Below are positions 48,299 through 62,703 of a stretch of DNA of 64,000 bases, piece by piece; the stretch's first letter is position 1, and each line of letters begins with the position of its first letter. The stretch comes from Cymbidium sinense (taxonomy: Eukaryota > Streptophyta > Magnoliopsida > Asparagales > Orchidaceae). Under the pieces are notes generated by a model that did not search any database, was not told where the DNA came from, and saw only the letters and a list, made by a program, of their open reading frames with translations. The stretch spans positions 78,818,494 to 78,882,493 of the forward strand of contig CM038221.1 in NCBI GenBank assembly GCA_021442155.1, in the 5' to 3' direction. Both the position numbers and the translations under genes were made by a program.

Positions 48299-49394
48299 TC
48301 ATGGATATGCGCTTTATTATTGTTATAAACATTTTTAAATATGTTTATTTGATTATAATTAGTTACGCTTGTGAGGAAATAAGGACAAACAAATATCTTC
48401 AAACTACTCATATAAACATAAATTTTACATACATATGCATGAATTTCAATTATTTCAAGCTAAAACATCTTTGTGGAATGAAAGGGAGATGAGTCATGTG
48501 TGACTCATTACTAATTTTATCTAACAATGACATTTTCTAATAGATTGCTATGTGTGATAGTTTAAGTTAATTATTTTCGTAACAATCATGATGATGATTA
48601 TGCTTTTACTAAGCTTTGAGGTTGGTTACTTTGAGGATGACCTTAATGGTATAATTTTAGGTGATTCAAGTGAAAATTTATATTTTAAGTGTAATTAAGT
48701 TCAATATGTATATTGAGTAGAGATGTCAGAGTCCTATTATAGACCTTCAAAATGATGAATACATAATTTAAATTAGTTTAAATAATATTTTTATATTATT
48801 TTAAATTTACCAATAACTTTTGAAATTTTTATTTAATTTATTTTATTCATAATTATTATTCATAAAATTAATTTTAAATATTATTCAATTGCTAAAAATT
48901 TAATTTATCTTAGAATTTAACTTTAACTTTTTAAAGTATTAATGCTCATTTGACTAAACATATCTAACTAATAACTTATAAATGTTTAAATAAACAAATT
49001 TTCATATTTTCTCGTTTAATTTTTATGTTAATTAACTCGTGTATGTTAAAACTTCGAATATTGATAAATTTTTTAGCTCACTCAAATATACTTAAAAACT
49101 AATTAAACATTTGTAAGGATTTTGTTTAAGGAAACTTTATGTTATACTTGAAGTATTTGGGCTTAATTATAATTTTATTTATCAATTAAAGCTTTTTTAT
49201 GAGGATTCCCATGTGATATCATCTCCTCTTATCAATCATAAGATTTAAATTGCTTCCATTTGCCTATCATGTTAAATTGTTTTTCAGGTATACCATTTTA
49301 TCATTGTGTATAGGTTATAAAAATATTCTCATACTATTTGAGTCACTTCCAAAGTAGCAGAAATACTTTGGCTACTTTTTCATTAAAATTTGTA
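48299..49394. other. inferred intron sequence, AT-rich
   Basis: No gene or repeat recognised; the 63-aa frame at 48301-48492 is regarded as chance. Confidence 0.5.
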
Positions 49395-50119
49395 ATTATT
49401 TATTGTTAAGAGAGAGACACAATCAATAATACTAGAGCAAACTCAAAATGAAATAGCCAAAATCAAAAGATCAAAAAAAAAAAAAAAACACACACACACA
49501 CACACACCAGATTTTACATGAAAAATAAATAAAAAAAATCATGAAACAACAACACATCAAGAAATCCACTATGAAGAAAATTAAATGAGAATTATATAAA
49601 TCATCCTTCACTCAAGTCTCTCAAGCAATTTTCACACTTCTCTCAATCTAGATCACACAAGAGAATGAAGATTACACATTTTAAAACTCTAGAAAACTAC
49701 TTTAATATGGACTCTACATGCCGCACCACGAAAGTAGCTCCTAAGCTTTGACGGCTACATGGGTTTTATCATTATGGCACAGGGTTCTCTATCTTTTTTT
49801 ATAAAATCTTATAAATCTTAGTGTCAAGACAATGGCCTACTAGCACCAATGCTCCGTCTTCTCTATCTCTGAAGTAGAAACCTTCATTTCATAGTGGCAT
49901 GGTGCTTCAACTATAGCATCTAGGTGGTATACACCAAAAAATATTTTAGGAGGTTTGCACCCTCACCTCCCGAGCAAGAGGTTAGTTGCCCCCATAAAGG
50001 GCTAATCACTGAGCTTGACTGGTAAATTTGAGGGCTAACTCAACAATACTTCTCTTATTGATTGACATAATTAGGCTCCATAAAATAGCATTCTCTCACT
50101 TAAAGACTAATTGAGATCA
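49395..50119 (-). repeat. 3' LTR of a Gag-less copia element
   Basis: On the minus strand a purine tract (TTTAAAGGAGGAT) is followed at once by TGATCTCAATTAG, the expected polypurine tract and LTR start. Part of it (about 49880-50100) is homologous to 52670-52870. The far edge is approximate. Confidence 0.6.
49473..49508. repeat. (A)16 followed by (CA)n
   Basis: A pure A run passes into a CA dinucleotide run of about 20 nt, inside the copia LTR. Confidence 0.97.
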
Positions 50120-50179
50120 ATCCTCCTTTAAATCTACACCATCAATTATAATAAAAGGTTGTGGTGTAACTCACCCTTG

Positions 50180-52520
50180 TCTTAACTTTCATGAAGACCA
50201 AATGACACTAAACATATCTTTAGTTTCTCAATTGTCACTTGCTTCATTAACATGTTTGCAAGATTCTAAGCTATATGTATCTTTCATAATATAACTTACA
50301 ATCTTCTAGGAGTGAATAAATGAAATGACACTTAATTGGATATGCTTCATCTTGGAAAGAAATGCAACATTCTTGGCTAGATGAATAACACTCATACTAT
50401 CATTATATATCTTGTCAATTATTTGCCACTCAAGTTCTATCATAAAGCTTTGCAGTCATATCATTTTCTTGTTAGCCTCAGTGATAGCAGTGCATTTAAC
50501 CTTTATAGTTGAGAGAAATTATTTTGCAACTTGAAAACATGTTGTGCTCATCCTAACATTAATGTTTTTAAAATGATCATAATTTGCATATCTTTATAAG
50601 TCAATCCTTGCACTTCCAAAGCAAAGAGGTTTGTGAATTTTCTCTCTCAAGTATCTAAGAATCCATTCAACTATCTTCCAATAATGTTTGCTAGGTTTAC
50701 TCATAAATATACTAATTACTCTCACAACATATGTAATATCTGGTCTTATATAAAGATCATAACATACATCAAACTTTCAATAACTAAAGCAAATGAGGTT
50801 CCCTCCATCTATTCCCACTCTAACTCAGATTTAGGTGATTATTCCTTAGATGGTCAAAAGTAACTAACCAAGGGGGGTGCAAATTTGCTTCGCCTTACTC
50901 ATGTTGAATCTCTGAAAAATCTTTACAACATATTTAGCTTCGTTACTTTAGTGTACCTATACTCTTATCCATGTTGATTCTCATACCAAGTATTTTCTTA
51001 GATGGATCAAAATATTTTATTTCAAATTCTCTTGATAGCTACTTCTTTAGGTCATTGATGTTTTCTATATTTGATCCAACAATCAATATATTATCTACAT
51101 ACAAGAAAAGAGTTATATAATATTTATCAAAATTCTTAAGAAAATAATAGTGAACTTCCTAACACTTTGTGTACCCACTAATTAACAAAAGGCATGTCAA
51201 ATGTTTGTATAACTATTTTGGTGCCTGTTAAAATCATATAGGCTCTTTTTGTGCATACACTAAATCTTCTTTTCATTGAACCAGATATCCTTATGGTTGC
51301 AACATGTATAGCTCCTCATCTAAGTCAATATGAAGAAAAGTTATCTTCACATTTATCTACTCGGATGTATGGCCTTCAATGCTATAATGCTCAACACAAC
51401 TCTAATTATTGGCATCTTTACAATTAGAGAGAAAATTTTAGGTTCGTTAACTTCTTTCTTTTGCTAAATTATTTCACTACAAACCTTGCCTTGTAGAACT
51501 TATTGTCATTAGGTTTTTCTTTCAATCTATACACCCAATTTTTATGTTATTTTTTCTTACCATTTGGTAGTTTCTCTTATTCTCATGTTTGATTTCATTT
51601 GAATGATTATATCTCATCACTTATTTGAGTCATCAATTGTGTGATTTCATTCCATATAACACTTTGGTTCACCACCATCTTTTAGTAACAAGTAATATAA
51701 AGAAAAAAAATATACATTTATGTAGATCATAAGATTATGCTAGATCTCCTAACTTCATAACAGGAATTTAAGACTCTTTGTGATTCATCAGCTTGAGCAT
51801 AATTCTTATCTTTGTCTTCTTGATCATCAAAATCATCTATCTCAATATATTCGGTTGAATCTTTTAGAGCAACTGATAAGCCATCCCATTTTCATGAAAT
51901 GTGACATACATGCTCCTAATGAATTTTTTTATAATAGTCCCATAATTTATAGTGAAATTCATCTAATCCATATATAATAAAAGTAATTGGCATATTTTAG
52001 ATCAAGCTTACTACTAGATTATTGTCATATGAACATAACAAGCATAACAAAAGGCTTTTAGGTGAGATAGATTTATCGCTTTTCCACTCCAAGACTCCTT
52101 AAGTAACTCTTCATTCAAAGGAACTAATGGACCACAATTGATCAAATAAATAATGGTATTCACTACTTCTACCCAAAACTACTTAAGCAAATCAGCATGC
52201 AATCTTATACTCCTAACACATTCTATGATAGTTCTATTCATGTGCTATATAACACAATCTTATTGTGGTGTTCTTAAAATAGCAAACCCATGTCTAATCA
52301 TATTCAAAACACAATAATCCCTAAACTTCTTATCATGATACTAGCCCATTATCTGATTTAAGATAATTTAACTTAAACATATCTTATTCTCAACCTTAGC
52401 TTTTCATTTCTTAAAGAAAATTAAATACATTTGACTTATGTTTTGAAAAATATTCTCACATCTTTACAATGTTATTATCAATAAAAGTGGTGAAGTAAGA
52501 AGATCTTTTAGAGAAAGAAT
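50180..52520 (-). pseudogene. decayed copia pol: integrase, reverse transcriptase, RNase H
   Basis: On the minus strand, integrase motifs come first: LKSDNG near 52365, RHGFAILRTPQ and HMNRTIIECVR near 52250, then SWSGKAINLSHLKAF. Reverse transcriptase follows: QKKEVNEPKIFSLIVKMPII then RVVLSIIALKAIH near 51400, and a frame giving FLYVDNILIVGSNIEN (the YVDD active site changed to YVDN) near 51080. RNase H ends with DSMSVIHLAKN and KMKHIQL near 50370. It has many stops and frameshifts. Only about 120 bp separates the integrase from the right LTR, so gag and protease are missing. Confidence 0.85.
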
Positions 52521-52639
52521 TGATGCAATACCTCATACATTTGTATGCACTAACTCCGAGTTCTTTGACTTCAACTTTGATCCACTTTTTGAGAAACTAA
52601 CTTTTCTTTACTTGTCATAAACACAATTTTCATAAATAT

Positions 52640-52890
52640 TTAAATTTATATATTTTAAGCTCTAATTAATAACCTTCATTTCATAGCAACTTGGTGTTGT
52701 ATACTAGAAAAAAAAATTTAGGAGCTCTTAAGCCAGGGATCATTGCTCCCCGCAACCCCCCTTCCAAGCTCACCAAAGAGCTTGATTGATGAAATTGAGA
52801 GCTAAATTAATAGTAATTTCTTGATTGATCAACACAATCAGGATCCATGAAATAAAAATTGCTACTTTAAACTTGGTGGATCTTTGTGTT
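52640..52890 (-). repeat. 5' LTR fragment of the Gag-less copia element
   Basis: Shared words with the left LTR include CTTCATTTCATAG, GGTGTTGTATACTAGAAAAA/GTGGTATACACCAAAAAA, TTTAGGAG and TTGATTGA...ACACAATCAGGATCCATGAAAT/ACATAATTAGGCTCCATAAAAT. It is shorter and more diverged than the left copy. Confidence 0.55.
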
Positions 52891-55800
52891 GAAATAGCAA
52901 ATTTTTTATCTTGATGTGTATTATGCCATAATTGCTATTAAAACTTGAACCTAAGCTTTACATTTGATCTAATAATCTTGAGATAAAACCAAATAGATCA
53001 TGATTTAATTTTTTTTAGTCCTATTGTGATTAAACTATTCAATTTGATAGATTATATTTTAATTTGTAGAAAATTTGTATTTAACATTTATTTTTTATAT
53101 TAATCTTACATTATATCAATTATTTTAAAGTGGTCTTTATTAGTTATGATAAGATTGAAATAAATATAGTAATTTTTAGCTAGTAATTATTTTAATGAAG
53201 CTCATTTATTAGATGAACTTAAGCATATTTCTCATTTTAATATCAACAAAAATATTAGTTGCTAACTTCTTTATTTAGCTTTAATCTTAGATAAAATCAA
53301 AGAACTTTAATAATGGAATCTCTTCAATAATAATAAGAAGAAGTAGTAGTAGATGAAGAATAAGAAGAAAAGAAGAAAAAAAATGTAGAAGAAGAAACAT
53401 AAGGATAATAAGAATGATATCATAATAGAGAACAAGGAACAACAAAAATTCATTATTGTAAATATAAAAAAAAAGTAAAGAGTAAAGGGCACATCTCATG
53501 ACATTTAGCACCTATTCAAACATTGAAGAAAAAAAGATAAACAAAATATCATATGAAAGACATCAAAATTTTTTTGATGATTTGTTATTAGAATTTTAAA
53601 TTTTTTTAAGAATGATAATAAAATCATCAAGTATGACATCATAGAATAAACTGATAGATTAAATAAATATTCATCACTTGTTTTCTTACTTTGGAAATTT
53701 AGAAATAGATTAAATGAGTTATCTTCACATAGTTCTCTATAACATTATATGATTATATCTTTAGAAATTGTAATAACTAGTTTAACTAAATGATTCATTA
53801 TTTTCTACTAAATATATTCCATATAATATTAATGTTGATGATTAATGATTAATAAAGAGTTAATATTTTAAACTTAAAGTATCAATTTAAACTTTATACT
53901 TAATGATGTGTGAGCTTTTACTTTTGCTTGCACTTATTCCTACACACATACATCTCACACTTAATAAAAGCTTCTATACATGTTAATTATTTTTCATTAT
54001 AAAATAAATTAGTTAATATTTTTACATATTATACTAATAATTAAACATTACTATTATAAATTAAGGAGTGCAACCTATGATGCATTTGTAAAAGATCCAT
54101 AAATATTAATAGTTCACTAATGATGATTTTCAATTATTAACTATATATTAACTCATAAACCTTATCTACTATCTCATTTTTTGCATCCATTTGTCACCAC
54201 ATTCCTCTTTCAAATCTTATAATCAAACCAATCACCATCGTCCCATCTCACAATTCCTATCACCATCATTACCTAAGTTTCCCTCAAACCCAAGCACCAT
54301 TGTTCTTTACACTAAATAATTGTTCTAGATTTTTGAGGTTTCAAAGAAGGTAAAACTTTTTGAACCCTAGCCATCATTTAGGGTCCTCACCCTTTGTAGT
54401 CATTCTTGATCTTTACCTGAGTCCCTTGACATCTTCAAACAATAGGCATTATTAATACAATTATCCTGTCAACTTAGCCATGCAATATGGTTTATATGGG
54501 ATTTGATTCAAGAGAGTCTATAGTTACACCTATCTCTAATTTGATATTCCTATCACCTGTGTGTCTTCAATCATGCATGAATAAGCTAAATGGCATGACT
54601 TAAGGCCTTATGATCTTTTACTAATAGATGTTGTTTTAAGTTCCTCAAGTTTGCAACCTTGCCCTTTGGTTAAATTGTGCATTACTATAGGTAGTGTAAG
54701 AACATTGTCAACACTCTATTCTCTAAGTTGTAGTGCACCCAAATTTCTTATATTCATTTAAGATAATATTTATCCATTCTCGTTATCATCATAAAGGCTT
54801 ACCTACTATAATTTTTTTCTAACATTAAACATGAAATTGAATAGCTCCAAATCATCTTTCCTTGGCTAAAAATTTTTGGGTGACAACATTTATAATTCTT
54901 TATTTAGCACTAAAAATGTTCTTCTCAAGTTTAATAGAATTGAATATTACACAATATTGATGAACTATTAATATTTATGGATTCTCAAGAGTTCATTACT
55001 CTTTATAGTCAATTTGATAGTTTATGTTTTCACATCAAATATTAAAAATTGGTAGATTCTTCCTGAGATTAAGTAGATGGACTCTAAGCTTGACTTGGTA
55101 GAATAATGCTCTATTACACTAGTTTAAATCAATTTTTGTACCTCAAGATTCACCTTTTAATCAAAATATTTTATTTACCTTGACTTATCTATTTTAAAAA
55201 AAAAAACCTATTGGATTGATATACTTAATGCTTTTCATAACAAGCTTCATAGCTTGAGTGCTAGATGAAGTTGATGTTGATACCTTTTTTTCAAATTCTA
55301 TATGGATTTTTTCACATCTATGTGATTATTGGAAAAGGGTTTTAATATATAGAACTCATAGATTTTGCTCTTTTTACCTACCTTTTGGACATGATTTTTT
55401 ATTTACAAATGATTTAAAAATCAAAATGTTGGCATCATCACTATTCTTATTATTTCATCTCTAAATATTTCTAGTATGGCACCCCTCATGTGATTCCAAC
55501 AAATACTAAAGCATGAATTCCTACTTCTTCTTTATCTCCTTGTCATTCTCTCATTATAGATGCTAGCTTGCTAATCAATGAGAGGATCTAAACATTCTTA
55601 TTGATCCAATGATTTTTATTTCTCTTCCTTCTTAAGCTAAAGAGGAATATATCATTTCAACCACATTTGACTCTATTCTATGTGGATGTCAAGTGTTAAC
55701 AATTGCATCTTATGTGGAATCAATTCTTACAACTCTCACAAAAAAAAATTTTATTCAAATCAAGAATAATCTTAGAATTAAGGTCATTCTGCCATCTCAT

Positions 55801-58135
55801 TCATCTATTCTAGCTAGTGATATTCTACACCCTATAATTAACACCTCAAATGCTTAACCATTTTCTTAGTTTATAACTAATAATATCATGTCTAAAGATA
55901 TCTTTCCTATAGATACTTTTAACTATTTGAAATCTCTTTTGAATCATCATGGAAAATATAAAAAAAAATATTTATAGAAGACACCCACAACACTCAAGCT
56001 TTAGTTAGATTTTTGTATAATGACCCATCTGAAAGAGAAACTAATTATAACAATTGGTACATTTTGGTTGACATTTTTTATATCTTATTATTCTCTTATT
56101 GGATGTTTTATTTGAGGACTAACACTTCTCTGTCATTAAACTACACTAGGTTTAATCCATTATGAAGTCAACCTTTTATTTTTATTTTAATTAAAAAATA
56201 TAATTTACTTATAAATTAATTATTAATAATTTAATTGCAGGCACTAGGATTTTTAAATGCAATATCTATGTTCACTAATACATACACATTAACACACTTC
56301 CTTTACTACTAATATTAACTAACTAAACCTTATTTAGTTCTAATAAAAAATTTAGAAGTATGTGTTATGTATATTTTACTCTAAATTTTTAGTTTTAAAA
56401 TGATAATTTGGAGTGCTTAACATTAAAGTTTGATCATAAAAAAGCTTTTCAACAAAACAAAAAATTTTAAACAATAAGATATGAGTACTATATTTGGTGT
56501 TACTTCTAAAATCTTATTTTCTTTACAATTTATACATTCTTATAAATGCTAATTATTAATTTGCATTATGCTTTTAATATTTTACTTTTTATATATGAAA
56601 ATATGAATATTTAATTATGTAAATCTTAAAACTTATACTTTAAGAAAAAAATTTCATTAAGCATGGGTTCATAATAAATTTTAAAATTACACACCAAATT
56701 GCACTTGGCTTTTACCTTATCATGATTTAGTTATTAATTTTAAATTCAGTAAATTTAATTATCAACAAAATTTTGTTAATGGTATCTTCATATGTTTTGC
56801 ATTCTTGTAGATTTAATTATTTAAAAAAATGATATAAACTTTGTTGATATAAAAAAAGATTTATCATCTATAAAAGATAAATGCATACAAATCAAGATAA
56901 ATGTATTGTACAAGTAGTGGGGAAGAAGTCCCTATGATGGTGAATTTTCTATGTTGATTACAACATTTTAATTGGACCTGAGATCTAACTATTTATACTC
57001 AGCTCTAGTATCCATAAACAAATAAAGATAAATATTAACATAGATATCAAAAAGGTCGATCATGCTTCAAGTATTAAAGAAATATTCATATGAATTATTA
57101 TAGTTCTAGAAATCATTAGTTGATATTTTTGCGAAACAAGATATTTTAATATAAATCATTTTATACTAACTATCCTTTCTTAAAGAAAAAGATCTTTTAT
57201 GACCTAAGAGAGTAAAATCTATTCTTTATCAAATTTTACAATACTTATGTCATGTTTATGATCTCTTTCCTATCCGAACAACTAAAGATTCATTGAAGTG
57301 ATGACTCACAAAAATGGTATGATTCATTCACAAAAGTTTAAGAAAAAGAAGGCCATTATAATAAACTAGATGTGCTTCTCAATTTGATGAGGATTATAAT
57401 AAGCTAGATCTTTACAATATGATGACAATATTGGTTTTTTTAAACTATCATGAGCCTCTAGACATGGAGAGCTTAGAAGAGTAATATGAAGGATATTGTT
57501 GTAAATTAATTTATTTTTATTTTATGTATAGTTCTCACATGTTCAAGTTTTTTTTCGTGCTTCTATTGAATTTGGTTTAATCTAGTTTTATGTTGTAATG
57601 ATACATATATTAATATAATCATGCTTAGAGAACTTATTTAGACCTATGAGCCCTTCTTAATTGCTTATGATTACATAATATTGGGTACATTAATTAAGCT
57701 TTTAAAGGCAAGTTAGACAATCATTATTACAAAAAAACTAAATTATTTTATATAGGTTTATCCCTCTTTATGTGATTGGCTCTTATTAATTTTGTGGCTG
57801 ACTATACATGTTAGTCAGAGTATACTTGAAATTAGATATCATGATCTTCCCTTTACATACATAAATTTACATTTATGATTAAACCATTATATTATGCAAC
57901 TCTCTATGTTGTATGACTCAAATAATTATTATGTTTAATATTTTATACAATATTTGAGTATGTTGTGCTATCTAAATCTTTTAATTGAATTTACAAATAC
58001 ATTCCATTAGTAATATTATATTCGGGTAGAGATGTCATTAAGATTTACACTAATTTAAAATTCATGATAAAATATTTTTATGACATCATAAGAAGCCTTA
58101 TTTAAAATTGCACAATAAAAAACCCCTTAGCGCTT
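52891..58135. other. inferred intron sequence, mostly unassigned
   Basis: A purine-rich patch lies at 53325-53410. The plus stretch 55600-55960 has longer broken frames that may be retroelement debris but match nothing I can name. Other frames of 60-75 aa are chance. No MADS-like exon, RNA gene or terminal repeat was recognised. Confidence 0.45.
53325..53410 (+). repeat. purine-rich (GAA/TAG) degenerate simple repeat
   Basis: Runs of AATAATAATAAGAAGAAGTA, GTAGTAGATGAAGAATAAGA and AGAAGAAG occur. The Leu/Phe-rich minus frames across this tract are artefacts of it. Confidence 0.85.
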
Positions 58136-58149
58136 TTTTGAAAAAATAA

Positions 58150-60960
58150 AAAATGAGGCTTAATGCCTCATTGATGTTATGTGAGGCTAATGCCTCACAC
58201 TATATGAGGCCCGCCTCGCCTCATTTTTTATAAGACTTATGTTTTTAAATTTAGGCTTAAAAAATATAAATTTTAATTAACTAAATAATACACACCATTG
58301 ATCTCGAGATAAACATTACCCAAGCGTCTCTCCTCTCCTCTCATGGCATACACAATGCTGACCACCTTTGCCACTATTGTTACTTGGATGCACTTACTTT
58401 GATATTGGATAATTAGAGTGAGAGAAAAAAACTTATTATTTTAAACTTATTTTGAATTATTATATCATTAGTTCTTAATTTGATATCTTAAGTTACTTTG
58501 ATATTAGCATAACACTTTTTACTTCATGATTCTATGTCAAGTTATTAATATGTTACTTTATATTTTACGTAATTTATAACTTCTTATTATATTAGGATAT
58601 TAATGTATGACATTTTACTAAGTTAATAGGTTAGAATAAAAGTATATTACTTCTTGCTTTGGGTAATAACCGAAAAAAAAGGAGAAACCGCGGACGCTAA
58701 AAAAAGATAAATCAAGAGCTGGGGGTTTGTCGAAACTGAACTCCCAAAACATGCCAGAGAGGGAGAGGGAAGAAGGAGAAAGGGAAGGCTCTACCCGTGC
58801 ATGCCTTGGCCAAGTGAGGCGGCTTCCCTGTCACCGGCACCGAGCCGCCGGGGCCTCCGTGTACCGATGACCGAGAGAGAGAGGAGGATTGAACTGTGCG
58901 CGTGCATGACCTAGCACGTGAACGGGAGAGGGGCGGCTCGAGCAAGAAGTTAGGGCACGTGAGAGGAAAGGGGAGGTAATTATAAATATATTTATTTAAT
59001 TAAAATGTGATTTTATTATTACTTCAATTTTGATTTAGGGTGTTATAAAATCAACAAGGAATTGAATTGAACATATTTTATTTGATTTATCCTATAAATT
59101 TATAATGAAATTTGTAAATTTATTATATTTTAAATATATTTTATTTTACTATAGGAAGAAGTAAGAGGTGACTAAATTTGACTAATTGAAATTATAAGAT
59201 CAATTTTTCATGTAAAATTTATCTTAAATTTAATGGAAATAAAATGATACAAACTCACAATGGCAAAAATTTATGAAAACATAATTTAAGTTAACTTTCA
59301 CAACCTTTAATTAAAAACTAAAATCAAGGGTAAATTAATAAAAACATGATTGATTTTATTAATAGAAAGAGAGCATAATTTCATCTTTCCCTATAATTTA
59401 AATCAAATTCAATTATTTAAATATTATATATTTACAGATAAAATATAATCTTAAATATTGACTTGACATTTAGCTTAAGAAGTACAAATTAATATATCAT
59501 ATATTATAGTTTATAATAATATAAAAACTACTTTTCTTATGGATGTAAGAGTAAAAATTTTATGAGGCGAATAAAATAAAATTGAATAAATTTAAATAAT
59601 TAATTGAGAAATTAAGAAGAAAATAGTTTATTATGTTACATGCATAATGGTAGATCTATAATTTAAATTTAATAATGAATAAATTGAATATGATAATTGA
59701 TAAAATAATTAAATAAATTAAAATATTTTAGATAAATATCAATCATCTAAATAAGAATAAGAAATCATTTAAAAATTTTAATGTCTCTAATGAACTAGTA
59801 AAATTATAAATGTTATCATAAGAGAGGTAGTTATATTTCAATAATGTGTACACTTAGATAGTTATGAGTATTAATCAAGTTAATATTTCTAATCATAGGA
59901 ATTTCAGTTAAAGAAAGAAGTTTTAAAAGGAAAGAGATTCAAGAGAAAACTTCACACTAAGAGTAATTATATTCTTATATTTATGATAAAATCTTACTTA
60001 TTTTTCATGTGATGAAATGCATTTGTATATGGTTATAAATTATCTTTGCACTTCAAATTGTGATTTATTTTCTCATTTTTTCATATTGAAATGAACAATC
60101 TGAATGTAAGATCATGTTGTTACTTATGTCATTATATAGAATTAACTGATTTATTATTTTGAGATAATATGGATAGTTTTATAAATTTTATATTATGAAT
60201 GTGTATGCATGAAAGTGGAGTTCACACATATTTGGGACAATATATCCCGCATGAAAAAAAAATGGAAATGGTTACTTGTTCTTTGGATGAGTTATGGAAA
60301 AGTTTTTTTTTATGAAAAAAGTTTCTTATGGAAAAGGTTTTATGGTGACTCTTGAAATGGTTGATAAATTAGAAAATAAAATTCCTAAGAAATATTCATT
60401 TACATCTACGTCTTACATGTTAGATTGTTGAATCACATATTACTTAAAGTTTATGTTTATATTTATATTAAAACCTGTCATGTATATTAATTTTTCTTTC
60501 TTGTTTTACTATAATGTAAAAGCATAATTTATCCGGAGAAAAATTTTATTCAATTGTAAGTTATTTATATTTTTTAGGTAACCTTCCTAATTAGATGGAT
60601 GATAGAAGGAAGGATTATGTCTATCGTCGTAGATGGACTTCAAGAAATATGTATTATGTTAGTTTATGTTTTAGACTGTATTTTATATGATTTCTGTTGA
60701 TGGATATTTTATATGTGTAGACAAATTTGTTAAATGTGGTTTGAATTTGTAGCAGCTCTTATATGAATTAAAACAATATTGTGTAGTTTATAATTTCTAT
60801 TAGATTTGTTTAAGTAAAGTTTTTTTTATCCGTCCGACCATGCTCCCACCTTGGTATTCCAAACTTTTGGACCGGGTCTTGACACTTTGAACTTTGATGT
60901 GTATACTTGACGCAATTTATTGATTATGAGGCTTATGCCTCAAAACACCTAAGGCTTATA
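58150..60960. repeat. possible solo LTR with GC-rich patch, flanked by GAGGC palindromes
   Basis: A GC-rich patch at 58685-58975 (with CGAGCCGCCGGGGCCTCCG) stands in AT-rich DNA. It is followed at 59030 by TTTAGGGTGTTATAAAAT and at 60875 by GGACCGGGTCTTGACA, both like the ends of plant gypsy LTRs. Short palindromes ATGAGGCTTAATGCCTCAT (58154), TGAGGCTAATGCCTCA (58181) and TGAGGCTTATGCCTCA (60926) lie near both ends. The 77-aa minus frame in the patch is Ser/Arg/Pro-rich and has no domain. The classification is an inference. Confidence 0.35.
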
Positions 60961-62676
60961 CCTCACCATATGGACGAAAAATGCATCAATAACTAATTGA
61001 GCAATTTTAAACTTTGATAAGAAGAAACATTATTTTGTTCATGTTCATCACTTGTGATGCTGGTAGTACATATTTATTTAAAATAAATTAAAATTTTATT
61101 TGTGTATTTAGTGAGAAGTAATTTTATTATTTATTATTTTATCTCTCCTCATCATTTCTAATTTATTATCATTAAAAAGCTAGATTCTTGGCCTTATAAG
61201 TCTAGGTGACTCATGTGCAACTGTAAGTCATGATTAATATTATGATGATTATAGTTTCATTTAATGATTTACTAAGTTTCTATTTTAAGTGATTTTTTCA
61301 ACACTATGTCAATAACACTTAAAAGATGAGCAAGGGTATAATTCTAGGAATCTCATGTGAATAATCATATTTTAAGGTTAATTTAGCTTTGTCTGTATAT
61401 TATCTTTAGTATCTAATAAAATTAATAATATATTTTCAAAAATATTTAAGGTGATAAACATATAAATAAAAATAATTTAAATCTTTTTATATAATTTTAG
61501 TTTAATACATAAGTTTAAAATTTTTTATTTAGCTTTTTATTTAATATGTTTGTATTTGTTTTTTATAAAACTTATGATGATTAAAAATCATATGCTAAAT
61601 ATTTTTTTCTATGTTAAAATTGATTACTATTAACAAATGATTTGTGTGAGCTTTACTCTCTATTATATCATTAAATGTATTATTAATATATTATGACACA
61701 TAATTATGTTAATTAAAGTTATTTCTCACATATCTCTTTTGGATTTTAAATATTTTAAAATTTCAAGATAGCTTACTGGCTTATATATGTTTATATACCA
61801 AAGGTTTTAATTTATTAGACTTCATTTTATATACATATAATATTAAGATATTTATAAAATAATTAAAATGAATGAATGTCTATGTTATACTTAATGCAGT
61901 AGGGCTGAATTTTTATTTAAGTGAAACTATTAAATTATTTACATATGATTTTATATATTAAATGATAAACTTAAATTAAAAATAATTAATTTTATACTTT
62001 ACTTTAAATACTATTTGTTTTCTCTAATGTGTAATTGCTAGTCATTAAGGCCTTGCTATTCACCACTATGTCATATATAGTTTTGATTAGTTGTTGGAGA
62101 CCCTTTATATATTCATTTAAATGCTAAAGGATTTTGAATTCTTTTAATGTTAAGTAAATATCTTATTTTCTAAATAAAGGTAACTTTGAAGAATTTTATG
62201 CTAATGCAAAATCTTGTTATGGAGCTTGAATATTGTATCTCACCAAAGAAGAAAAAACAACAAAAATAAAGTGTTCAACAACCAATAGCATTCCTTTGAG
62301 ATTTCTACTGTGGTAAAATCTTTGTTTCTAAATCTTAGAATTTTGTGAAGTTTTTTGTTTCTATCTTTTTGTAAAGATTATTAAAACAAATAGTTAAATT
62401 AGTTGGCTTCAAGTGTTCAAAATACATAAACTTTGTTTTTTAAGTGAATCTTTGTGGTTCATGGAAAATGATTTTTGGGGGAGCTTTGTATGATAAAGCT
62501 CAACATCGAAGCAAATAGTGGTGCTCTTATCTTACTAGGAAGATAGTGCCTTTCTCACCTAAAGAGAATGAATGAGTTGGAATTGTTGCAAGTTCTAAAT
62601 AGTAGGATACTACTTTAGATGAAGTTAGACAAGAATGTTAGCTAATTGGATGCCAAACTATGTAAATTTAATCTTT
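60961..62676. other. inferred intron sequence, AT-rich
   Basis: Nothing recognised on either strand. Confidence 0.5.
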
Positions 62677-62703
62677 ATATTATATATATATATATATATA
62701 TAT
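62677..62703. repeat. (AT)n microsatellite
   Basis: A short uninterrupted TA alternation. Confidence 0.95.

Noticed and set aside
53287..53511. Leu/Phe-rich minus-strand membrane proteins
   Set aside because: They are translations of a degenerate purine-rich simple repeat.
58712..58945. 77-aa minus-strand frame in the GC-rich patch as a gene
   Set aside because: It is low-complexity Ser/Arg/Pro-rich, has no domain, and lies in a segment that looks like repeat DNA.
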